The notes under the pieces: model-generated
What the model saw: only the letters and a program-made list of their open reading frames with translations
The model's database searches: none
Told to the model about the DNA's origin: nothing
Made by a program: the position numbers and the translations under genes
DNA from: Schauerella fraxinea
GTDB lineage: Bacteria > Pseudomonadota > Gammaproteobacteria > Burkholderiales > Burkholderiaceae_B
Reading direction: 5' to 3'
Assembly: GCA_030849945.1 (NCBI GenBank)
Contig: JAVDKK010000002.1
Span: forward strand, 682,001-746,000
Length of the DNA stretch: 64,000 nt
Part shown: piece by piece, positions 7,267-14,498 of the stretch
Position numbering within the stretch: the stretch's first letter is position 1
How the letters are laid out: the number at the start of each line of letters is the position of its first letter

Positions 7267-8364
7267 ATGTCATACCCGGCACCTACGATGAAAACGTTTT
7301 CACTGCACACGTTTCGGGCCCCTACCTTGACCTCGCCGCGCGCCTCCATCCTCGACATTGCCCGCACCGCCCAGGTGTCGCCGGCCACGGTGTCGCGTGC
7401 GTTCAACCAGCCCCAACTGGTCAACCCGCACACGCTGGCCCGCATTCTCGCGGTAGCCCACGACGCCGGCTTTCGCCCCAATCGCGTCGGCAGCAGTCTG
7501 CGATCGGGCAGCACCCGCACCCTCGGGTTGGTGCTGCCCACCTTGCTCAATCCGGTGTTTGCCGAGTGCTTCGAAGGCGCCGAGGCGCGCGCGCGCGACG
7601 ACGGCTACAGCGTGATGGTGACCACCACCGGCTACGACCGGCAGCGCGAACGCGATGCGGTAAGCCTGCTGCTCGACCATCGCGTGGAAGGCATCGTCGT
7701 CACGGTCACGCACACGGTGCGCAATCCCGTGCTCGAACAGATCGCGGCGGGCGGCGTGCCTTACGTGCTGGCGTACAACGAATCCGCCACCCACCCGTAT
7801 GTGTCGGTCGACAACGCGCGTGCTGCCGAAGATGTGATCGCCGCGCTCGCCGCGCTGGGTCATCGCGCGATTGCCGTGGTGACCGGGCCGCTGGCCGCGT
7901 CCGACCGTGCGGGCTTGCGACTGGCAGGCGCCTGCCGTGCCGCGCAGCGCCTGGGGCTGCCCGCGCCGCGGCATATCGAAATGCCATTGCATACCGATGC
8001 CTGCCGCACCACATTGGCCAATGCGCTCGATGGCGCTGCGGCGCCCACTGCAATGTTTTGCTCCAACGACCTGCTGGCCGCCGCCGTGATTGCCGCAGCC
8101 AGCGCGCTGGGCCGCCAGGTGCCGCGCGATCTTTCCGTGTGCGGCTTCGACGGCGTGCCGTTTGGTGCCCATATGGTGCCCACCTTGGCAAGCATGGCGC
8201 AACCCAGCCGCGATATCGGCGCCTTCGCCTGCGATCTGCTCCTCGGCGCCTTGATGGGCGCCCCCCTTGTTTCCCGGTGCTTGCCGCACCGTTTCATTGC
8301 CGGCGGCACGGTTGCCGCCGCCCCTATCCGCCCTGCTCTCCTTGTGGAACGACGCCAATCATGA
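7267..8364 (+). CDS. LacI-family transcriptional regulator
   Basis: A 365-residue regulator. The N-terminal helix-turn-helix (about 28-72) reads ILDIARTAQVSPATVSRAFN, the classical LacI recognition helix region, then a hinge and a periplasmic-binding-protein-like effector domain (about 85-355) with LGLVLPTLLNPVFAE and the FCSNDLLAAAVIAAA segment. The ATG at 7267 is taken as start; the ATG at 7288 is also possible and neither has a strong Shine-Dalgarno. The stop overlaps the ATG of the ABC binding-protein gene (ATGA), so regulator and transporter are co-expressed. It probably responds to the transported substrate or a breakdown product. Confidence 0.9.
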   Translation: MSYPAPTMKTFSLHTFRAPTLTSPRASILDIARTAQVSPATVSRAFNQPQLVNPHTLARILAVAHDAGFRPNRVGSSLRSGSTRTLGLVLPTLLNPVFAECFEGAEARARDDGYSVMVTTTGYDRQRERDAVSLLLDHRVEGIVVTVTHTVRNPVLEQIAAGGVPYVLAYNESATHPYVSVDNARAAEDVIAALAALGHRAIAVVTGPLAASDRAGLRLAGACRAAQRLGLPAPRHIEMPLHTDACRTTLANALDGAAAPTAMFCSNDLLAAAVIAAASALGRQVPRDLSVCGFDGVPFGAHMVPTLASMAQPSRDIGAFACDLLLGALMGAPLVSRCLPHRFIAGGTVAAAPIRPALLVERRQS

Positions 8365-9380
8365 CTTCTATTTCATCGACCCTGCTGCGCGCCTCGATGC
8401 TGGCCGCGACGCTCTTCGCGTTGCACGCGCCGGTACAGGCTCAGGAAAACGCCATTTGCTACAACTGCCCGCCCGAATGGGCCGACTGGGGCACGCAGTT
8501 GAAGGCCATCAAGGCCAAGACCGGCATCAACGTGCCGGCCGACAACAAAAACTCCGGCCAGTCGCTGGCGTCGATGGCCGCGGAGAAAGCCAATCCGGTC
8601 GCCGACGTCGTGTACTACGGCGTGACCTTCGGCATCCAGGCCGACCGCGACAACCTCATTCAAGCCTATAAGCCCGCCTTGTGGGATCAGATCCCCACGG
8701 GCATGAAGGATCCGGACGGCAAATGGTTTGCCATCCACTCCGGCACGCTGGGCTTCATGGTCAACGTGGACGCCTTGAACGGCAAGCCCGTGCCGCAATC
8801 GTGGGCCGATCTGCTCAAGCCGGAATACAAAGGCATGGTGGGCTATCTGGATCCGGCTTCGGCTTTCGTGGGCTATGTGGGCGCCGTGGCCGTCAATCGG
8901 GCGATGGGCGGCACGCTGGACAACTTCGGCCCGGGCTTCGAGTGGTTCAAGAAGATGCGCGCCAATCAACCGATCGTGCCCAAGCAGACTGCGTATGCCC
9001 GCAATCTGTCGGGCGAAATCCCGATCCTGATCGACTACGACTTCAACGCCTATCGCGCCAAGTACAAAGACAGCGCCAACGTGGCCTTCGTGATCCCAAG
9101 CGAAGGCACGATCGCGGTGCCGTACGTGATGAGTCTGGTGGCCAACGCGCCGCACGCCGAGAACGGCAAGAAGGTGCTGGACTTCACGCTGTCCGATGAA
9201 GGCCAGGCCATCTGGGCCAATGCCTTCTTGCGGCCCGTGCGCGCCGGCACCGTTTCGCCCGAAGCCGAGAAGAAGTTCCTGCCGGCCGCCGACTACGCCC
9301 GCGCCGGTACGGTCGATTATGCGCAGATGGCAGCCGCTCAACGCGGCTTCTCCGAGCGCTATGCCAAGGAAATCAACTGA
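8361..9380 (+). CDS. ABC transporter periplasmic solute-binding protein (family 1), phosphodiester uptake candidate
   Basis: A 339-residue extracellular solute-binding protein with a signal peptide (cleavage after VQA, about residue 27). The mature N terminus holds a Cys pair in AICYNCPPEW (Cys33 and Cys36), a possible disulfide. The fold type is that of the spermidine/putrescine-iron-phosphonate group, with GTIAVPYVMSLVANAPHAEN and the usual C-terminal LSDEGQAIWANAFLRPVR. It is coupled to lacI upstream and to two permeases, an ATPase and a GpdQ-like phosphodiesterase downstream, making a phosphodiester or organophosphonate ligand the most likely guess. Polyamine or ferric binding is not excluded. 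Confidence 0.88.
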   Translation: MTSISSTLLRASMLAATLFALHAPVQAQENAICYNCPPEWADWGTQLKAIKAKTGINVPADNKNSGQSLASMAAEKANPVADVVYYGVTFGIQADRDNLIQAYKPALWDQIPTGMKDPDGKWFAIHSGTLGFMVNVDALNGKPVPQSWADLLKPEYKGMVGYLDPASAFVGYVGAVAVNRAMGGTLDNFGPGFEWFKKMRANQPIVPKQTAYARNLSGEIPILIDYDFNAYRAKYKDSANVAFVIPSEGTIAVPYVMSLVANAPHAENGKKVLDFTLSDEGQAIWANAFLRPVRAGTVSPEAEKKFLPAADYARAGTVDYAQMAAAQRGFSERYAKEIN

Positions 9381-9381
9381 T

Positions 9382-10203
9382 ATGCGACTGCGTGGCTGGC
9401 GATGGTTCGCGGCGCCTGCGGCCGCACTTTTCACGGCGTTCTGGCTGCTGCCGATGGTCAAGCTGGCCACGCTCGGCGCGCACGAGATCGATGGGCGCTC
9501 GGCCTACATGCACGTGCTCACCGATCTACGGTACTGGCGCAGCCTGATCAATACGGTCGGGCTGTCGCTGGGGGCCAGTGTGCTGACGGTCATCCTGGCG
9601 TTACCGGTGGGCCGTTTTCTGGCGCGCCATCCCGGTTTTCCAGGGCGCCGTCTCGTCATGGGCCTGATTGCGTTTCCGCTGGCGTTTCCCGGCGTGGTGG
9701 TGGGTTTTCTCATCATCCTGCTGGGCGGGCGCCAAGGTGTGGTGGGCCAAGCCGCACGGGCGGTGGGCGCCGAGCCCATCGTCTTCGCGTATGGCATGGC
9801 GGGATTGTTTCTGGGCTATCTGTATTTCTCGTTGCCGCGTGCCGTGGGGGTATTGACGGCGGCGGCCGAAGGTATCGATAGCAGCTTGCTCGAAGCCGGC
9901 CAAACGCTCGGCGCAGGACCGTGGCGGCGCTTCGTCGATATCGAATTGCCTGCGCTGACGCCTGCAGTAACGGCGGCCGGTGCGATGTGTTTCGCCACGA
10001 GCATGGGCGCGTTCGGCACCGTATTCACCTTGGGTACCCAAATCGACGTTTTACCGATGACCATCTATAACGAATTCACCAATTACGCCAACATTCCCGT
10101 GGCCGCCGCGCTCTCGATCGTGCTGGGTGCGGTGACCTGGGCGGTGCTATATGGCGCGCAAGCGATCGCCGGGCGCAGCGCCGGCGCCGGCGGTGCGGCA
10201 TGA
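9382..10203 (+). CDS. ABC transporter permease, first subunit
   Basis: A 273-residue binding-protein-dependent permease with about six membrane helices. The EAA loop that contacts the ATPase is visible as LLEAGQTLGAGPWRRFVDIE near residues 172-191. The start follows the binding-protein stop by one base. The last four bases overlap the next permease gene. Together with that gene and the ATPase it forms a complete importer of the spermidine/putrescine-thiamine-phosphonate type. Confidence 0.92.
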   Translation: MRLRGWRWFAAPAAALFTAFWLLPMVKLATLGAHEIDGRSAYMHVLTDLRYWRSLINTVGLSLGASVLTVILALPVGRFLARHPGFPGRRLVMGLIAFPLAFPGVVVGFLIILLGGRQGVVGQAARAVGAEPIVFAYGMAGLFLGYLYFSLPRAVGVLTAAAEGIDSSLLEAGQTLGAGPWRRFVDIELPALTPAVTAAGAMCFATSMGAFGTVFTLGTQIDVLPMTIYNEFTNYANIPVAAALSIVLGAVTWAVLYGAQAIAGRSAGAGGAA

Positions 10204-11042
10204 GCGCCCCGCGTGCCGCCACTCAGTCGCGCTGGGACTCGCGCTTCGGGCTCGCCATCACCCTGGTGGTCGTTGCCTTTCTCATCGTGCCGGTGATCTT
10301 TTCGCTCCTGGCGGGCGTGACGCAAAACTACTTCATCGGCCTTAAAAGCGGGCTCACGTTGCGCTGGATTGCCGAGGTGTGGGCGCTGTATGCCGATACG
10401 CTCTGGCGCACCTTGATCGTGGCGCTCGCCACCTTGGCCATCGTGACCGTGGTGGGCGTGCCGTTGGCCTGGGTCTTGACGTTGATGCGCGGTCGGCTGG
10501 CGCGCGCGATCGAAGAGTTGATCACGCTGCCGGTGGCCGTGCCGGGTTTGGCCACGGCGCTGGCACTCATCGTTTCGTGGGGCACGGTGGGTGGTTTGCG
10601 CGCCAGCACGGCATTCATCGTGATCGGCCATGTGCTCTTCACATTGCCCTTCATGGTGCGGGCCGCCGGCGCCACGATGCAGGGCCGCGACCTGCCCGCG
10701 CTGGATCAGGCAGCGGCCACCCTTGGCGCGCGACCCATCGTCCGCTTTCTTACCCTGATTGTGCCCAACGCAGCGCCCGGCATCGTCAGCGGCGCGCTCA
10801 CCGTGCTCACGCTGTCGATCGGCGAATTCAATCTCACCTGGTTGCTGCACACGCCGCTGACCAAAACGCTGCCGGTGGGATTGGCCGACAGCTACGCCTC
10901 GATGCGGCTCGAGATCGCCTCGGCCTACACCCTCATCTTCCTGGTGCTCTTGATGCCGCTCCTGATCGGTCTGCAATGGCTGGGCGCGCGCGGCAACCGC
11001 GCCAACACTTTTTCCACTGCGCCTCGCGCGACTTCCCTATGA
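10200..11042 (+). CDS. ABC transporter permease, second subunit
   Basis: A 280-residue permease with about six hydrophobic segments and an EAA-like loop, LDQAAATLGARPIVRFLTLI (about 168-187). It overlaps the first permease by 4 bp (ATGA) and the ATPase gene by 4 bp. The tight coupling fixes both starts. Substrate specificity is set by the binding protein, so see that entry. Confidence 0.92.
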   Translation: MSAPRAATQSRWDSRFGLAITLVVVAFLIVPVIFSLLAGVTQNYFIGLKSGLTLRWIAEVWALYADTLWRTLIVALATLAIVTVVGVPLAWVLTLMRGRLARAIEELITLPVAVPGLATALALIVSWGTVGGLRASTAFIVIGHVLFTLPFMVRAAGATMQGRDLPALDQAAATLGARPIVRFLTLIVPNAAPGIVSGALTVLTLSIGEFNLTWLLHTPLTKTLPVGLADSYASMRLEIASAYTLIFLVLLMPLLIGLQWLGARGNRANTFSTAPRATSL

Positions 11043-12049
11043 CGACGTCTCCTGTAAACGTGGCCCTGCGCGGCTGCGCCAAAACGTGGCCCGACGGCAC
11101 GCGCGCCCTGCATCCGGTCGATCTCGACATCCCCGGCGGCGAAATCCTCGCCCTCCTGGGCCCTTCAGGTTGCGGCAAAACCACCTTGCTGCGCATGATC
11201 TGCGGCCTGGAAACGCCGGATCGCGGTGGCACGATTCTGCTCGATGGCGAGGACGTTGCCGCCCAGCCGCCCGAGCGCCGCGGCATCGGTGTCGTGTTTC
11301 AGAACTACGCGCTCTTCCCCAATATGAGCGTGCTCGAAAACGCCGCTTATGGTTTGCGCGTGCGCGGCTGGCCGGCAGCAAAACGCGATGCGCGTGCACG
11401 CGAAATGCTCGAACTCGTTCGCTTGCAAGATTTCGCCGACCGGCGCATTGCGCAGCTCTCGGGCGGACAACGCCAACGCGTGGCGCTTGCCCGCGCTTTG
11501 GCGATCGAGCCACGCGTGCTGTTGCTCGATGAACCCCTCACGGCATTGGACGCCAAACTGCGTGAGCACCTGCGCGTCGAGCTGGCGCAGATGCTGCGCG
11601 CCTTGCGCATTACCACGGTGATCGTGACCCACGATCAAGACGAAGCCATGATCCTCGGCGATCGCATCGCGGTCATGTCAGCCGGCCGGCTCGAGCAACT
11701 CGGCACCGCCGAAACGCTTTATCGCCAGCCCGCCACACCGTTCGTGGCCTCGTTCCTGGGCACACTGTGTACCGTGCGCGGCGCGCTGCACAACGATGTG
11801 CTCGTCGCGGGTGAGGCGCCACTGCATTTCCGGCCGCATGAGGCATGGCTTGCCACCACCGCCGGGCTGCAGGCCACGATCGTCGACCGCTTTTTCCTCG
11901 GCAACACGATCCGCTACGAATTGCGCCTGGACGATGGCCAGGCGTTTCCCGTGATCGCACCGCCCGATAGTCCCTACATCCCGGGCGCGCGCATCGGCGT
12001 GCGCCTCACGCCCGTCACACCGCCCGCCTCGATGAGTCTGCCATGCTGA
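11039..12049 (+). CDS. ABC transporter ATP-binding protein (CUT1/MOI-type with C-terminal TOBE region)
   Basis: A 336-residue ATPase. Walker A GPSGCGKT (41-48), Q-loop VVFQNYALFP (about 85-94), signature LSGGQRQR (140-147), Walker B VLLLDEP (160-166), then the H-loop VTHDQDEA. The C-terminal third, with LHFRPHEAW, is a TOBE-like regulatory domain as in importers for sugars, polyamines and phosphonates. The last seven bases overlap the phosphodiesterase gene, showing that the enzyme belongs to the same transcript. Confidence 0.94.
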   Translation: MTTSPVNVALRGCAKTWPDGTRALHPVDLDIPGGEILALLGPSGCGKTTLLRMICGLETPDRGGTILLDGEDVAAQPPERRGIGVVFQNYALFPNMSVLENAAYGLRVRGWPAAKRDARAREMLELVRLQDFADRRIAQLSGGQRQRVALARALAIEPRVLLLDEPLTALDAKLREHLRVELAQMLRALRITTVIVTHDQDEAMILGDRIAVMSAGRLEQLGTAETLYRQPATPFVASFLGTLCTVRGALHNDVLVAGEAPLHFRPHEAWLATTAGLQATIVDRFFLGNTIRYELRLDDGQAFPVIAPPDSPYIPGARIGVRLTPVTPPASMSLPC

Positions 12050-12864
12050 TCGCTCAAATTACCGACCTGCATATCCGCCTGCCCGGACAAAAAGCCTATC
12101 GTGTCGTGGAAACCGACCGTTATCTGCCTCCGGCCGTACGCCGCTTGAATGCCATGCATCCGCGGCCAGACCTGGTGCTGGTATCCGGCGACCTGACCGA
12201 CTTTGGCCGCCCAGCCGAATATGCGCACCTGAAGCAGATGCTGGATCAGTTGGCCATGCCCTACTACGTGATGCCCGGCAACCACGACAGCCGCAGCACG
12301 CTGCGCGAAGTGTTTGTCGGGCACGACTATCTTGGCAGCGCGGATGGCTTCCTGCATTTCACGGTGGATACGGGTCCGGTGCGCATCATTGCGCTGGACA
12401 CGACGGTGCCCGAACAGAGCCATGGCGAATTATGTGACGTGCGGTTGGCGTGGCTGGCGGCGCGACTCGCCGAGGCGCCGACCATTCCCACGTTGGTCGC
12501 CATGCACCACCCCCCGTTCGACACGGGGATCGCACACATGGACGCGATCGGCTTGCGCCAAGGACGGGACGCGCTCGACACGCTGCTGCGAGGCTACAGC
12601 CATATCGAACGGGTGATTTGCGGGCATGTGCATCGCACGGTGTTCACGCGATTCGGCGGCACCGTCGCCAGCATCTGTCCTGGGGTCGCCCATCAGGTGG
12701 CGCTGGATCTCACAGCCGCCGGACCGTCAGCCTTTACGCTCGAGCCGCCGGGCTTCCATGTGCATCGCTGGGATGGCCGCCAACTGGTCACGCACGTCGC
12801 GGCCATCGATGTTTTTGCCGGTCCGTACCCATTTCATGAAAATGGGGTGCTGATCGACGAGTGA
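12043..12864 (+). CDS. GpdQ-like glycerophosphodiesterase / metallophosphoesterase
   Basis: A 273-residue binuclear metallophosphoesterase, essentially the length of Enterobacter GpdQ (274). All five metal motifs are present in order: ITDLHIR (Asp8, His10), SGDLTD (Asp50), GNHD (79-82), AMHHPP and GHVHR. The whole chain follows GpdQ, including a GRPAEY segment after the second motif and PG.AHQV near the C terminus. GpdQ-type enzymes hydrolyse glycerophosphodiesters and other phosphodiesters to an alcohol and a phosphomonoester. Placement as the last, overlapping gene of an ABC importer operon suggests that an imported diester is cleaved in the cytoplasm. A cAMP phosphodiesterase (CpdA) role is possible but less well supported by context. 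Confidence 0.88.
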   Translation: MLIAQITDLHIRLPGQKAYRVVETDRYLPPAVRRLNAMHPRPDLVLVSGDLTDFGRPAEYAHLKQMLDQLAMPYYVMPGNHDSRSTLREVFVGHDYLGSADGFLHFTVDTGPVRIIALDTTVPEQSHGELCDVRLAWLAARLAEAPTIPTLVAMHHPPFDTGIAHMDAIGLRQGRDALDTLLRGYSHIERVICGHVHRTVFTRFGGTVASICPGVAHQVALDLTAAGPSAFTLEPPGFHVHRWDGRQLVTHVAAIDVFAGPYPFHENGVLIDE

Positions 12865-12986
12865 AGCCAAGGGGTAAAGGGCCATCGGTGGCGCGCCAAG
12901 CGGCTTGAATCAGGCCTGTACGGATGCAAGCGCAACCTGGCCCAACCGGATCCACGCGAAACCCGGCTCCGGCGGACGCACAGGAA

Positions 12987-13013
12987 AACGCGACGGCAAA
13001 GGGCCGTCGCGTT
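12987..13013 (-). terminator. Intrinsic terminator, probably for the small membrane-protein gene
   Basis: An 11-bp perfect stem, AACGCGACGGC (12987-12997) with GCCGTCGCGTT (13003-13013), and a 5-nt loop. On the minus strand the stem is followed by TTCC after its own terminal TT, giving a short T-run (TTTT). It sits 27 bp past the stop of the minus-strand small ORF and may also end the plus-strand ABC operon. Confidence 0.55.
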
Positions 13014-13040
13014 GTATCAGGGGGGCAGACGCGTTGTGTT

Positions 13041-13229
13041 TCAGACGCGGGCTGCGGCAGCGCGTGCGCTACCGGCCAGCTCTCTACGCGCCAGGGCTTG
13101 GTCCAGGCGAATGCTGGCTGTGCGGCGCTTTACAGCGCGGCTCCACCATGAACCCAGAAACCAAACGGCCAGGATGGCGATGGGCCAAAGGCCGAAAAAT
13201 AGCGAAAATTCTTTGATGAGGGGGTCCAT
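13041..13229 (-). CDS. Small single-pass membrane protein, unknown
   Basis: A 62-residue ORF. One strongly hydrophobic segment, SLFFGLWPIAILAVWFLGSW (about 9-28), is followed by a basic and Ala/Arg-rich tail (RAVKRRTASIRLDQALARRE), as expected for a type N-in or N-out microprotein held by positive charges. The start at 13229 is the Met closest to the membrane segment; an in-frame Met lies 17 codons upstream. A terminator hairpin directly downstream supports a real gene. No family is recognised and the function is unknown. Confidence 0.5.
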   Translation of the reverse strand: MDPLIKEFSLFFGLWPIAILAVWFLGSWWSRAVKRRTASIRLDQALARRELAGSARAAAARV

Positions 13230-13718
13230 GCGGGCGATCCGTGAGCGTCGTATGGGCGCATCGTACGGGCTATCCCGCATGTTGACGTCGGTTTCACATG
13301 GACGGTTACAACACTCAAATATTTGAGAAGTAAAGGGGTTGACCGCAAAGTTGGTGCTTTCGCAACATCAGTACAAACCCCAAGCAAGCTAGAAATCACC
13401 TCAATACATGATGCTACAAGTTTGAAATTAATCGACTTTATTGCATTTTTTCGACTTTTTCGTAACTGCCTATCGTCCGTCAGGGTTAAGCCTGCTTTGT
13501 CGCGACTTTGCCTGCTTGCGTCACACCCGGAAATCTTTAGCCCATCGGCCTCACAGCCCTTCGGGGGCCTGGATTACGCCTGATGCTCTAGTCTTTTCCT
13601 CGTCCGCATTGACGTTTGTCTCAAATGCGCGATCAGACGACTGTCTCCTTTGGTCCGTGCGAATCTCCTCGCACGCGTTGCGCTGTTGCAGCGCGCCATC
13701 CCTGTCAAAGGAAACACC
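13230..13718. other. 489-bp intergenic region upstream of the acyltransferase gene
   Basis: No gene seen. The stretch from about 13300 to 13460 is clearly richer in A+T than its surroundings. It holds a candidate promoter on the plus strand (TTGACG at 13282-13287, 18 bases, TTACAA at 13306-13311) and a perfect palindrome at 13314-13327 near the expected transcription start. Such a long, AT-rich leader is typical of a regulated or horizontally acquired promoter region. Confidence 0.5.
13314..13327. promoter_or_regulatory. Perfect 14-bp palindrome CTCAAATATTTGAG
   Basis: Self-complementary at all 14 positions. It lies directly downstream of a weak -10-like element, so a bound dimer would cover the start site. 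It is about 390 bp upstream of the FeeM-like gene and 85 bp upstream of the divergent small membrane-protein gene. The binding protein is unknown. Confidence 0.45.
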
Positions 13719-14477
13719 ATGTCGCCTACTCCCTTTCACGCGCTCCCCGACGCTGCAACTGCTCGCCAAGACCTTCTGCCTCGTCCAGAAGAACGCCTCC
13801 CGTTCACCGTTCGTGTGGTCGCAGATACCGACACCCTCAACAAAGCGATCGATATACGCCGCGCGGCTTACGGCCGCCACATCCCCGCGCTGGCGGCCAC
13901 CATGGGCGCGCCGGAACGCCATGACAACGATCCCGGCGCGGTCGTGCTGCTGGCGGAGTCCAAGCTCGACGGCGCACCGCTGGGCACGATGCGAATCCAG
14001 ACCAACCGGAACGGCCCGCTCTGGCTCGAACAATCGGTTGAGCTGCCGGACTGGCTGCAAGGAAAATCCCTCGCTGAGGCCACCCGTTTGGGCACCACCG
14101 CCGGCACCATCGGGCGACTCACCAAGCATGTGTTGTTTAAAGCCTACTACCTCTATTGCGTCTCGGCAGGAATCGAATGGATGGTCATCGCAGGCCGCTC
14201 GCCACTCGATCGTCAGTACGATGCGCTGCTGTTCGAGGAAGTATTTCCGGGTGCTGGTTACATCCCCATGCGTCATGCAGGTAACATCCCGCACCGGGTG
14301 TTGGCCTTCCATATCCCGAGCGCGCAAGCCAGGTGGGAAGCAGCGGATCATCCGCTCTACGACTTTATCGTCCGAACGGTGCATCCGGACATTACAATCG
14401 TCCCAACTGTCTCGCCTGCGGGTGACCTGAGCGTCGATAAGCTGTTGCTGGCTGCGGCGCGGGGGCTTGAGCATTGA
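13719..14477 (+). CDS. N-acyl amino acid synthase FeeM-domain protein (GNAT / autoinducer-synthase fold)
   Basis: A 252-residue protein resembling the FeeM-type N-acyl amino acid synthases, structural relatives of LuxI autoinducer synthases. These transfer a fatty acyl group from acyl carrier protein to an amino acid amine. Seen: the N-terminal FTVRVVADTDTLNKAIDIRR-type opening at about 29-48, VVLLAESKLDGAPLGTMRIQ in the position of the GNAT strand pair, GRLTKHVLFKAYYLYC, and a C-terminal acyl-binding-like region. AAAGGA six bases upstream of the ATG fixes the start. A GGDEF/EAL gene follows after 21 bp on the same strand. The product could be a secreted lipid signal or a surfactant; the acyl chain and amino acid are unknown. 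Confidence 0.75.
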   Translation: MSPTPFHALPDAATARQDLLPRPEERLPFTVRVVADTDTLNKAIDIRRAAYGRHIPALAATMGAPERHDNDPGAVVLLAESKLDGAPLGTMRIQTNRNGPLWLEQSVELPDWLQGKSLAEATRLGTTAGTIGRLTKHVLFKAYYLYCVSAGIEWMVIAGRSPLDRQYDALLFEEVFPGAGYIPMRHAGNIPHRVLAFHIPSAQARWEAADHPLYDFIVRTVHPDITIVPTVSPAGDLSVDKLLLAAARGLEH

Positions 14478-14498
14478 TCAAAAATACGGTGGGGCTTC

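Noticed and set aside
13719..14477. LuxI-type acyl-homoserine lactone synthase
   Set aside because: The fold class is related, but the sequence matches the FeeM-type acyltransferases better, and no LuxR-type regulator is adjacent.
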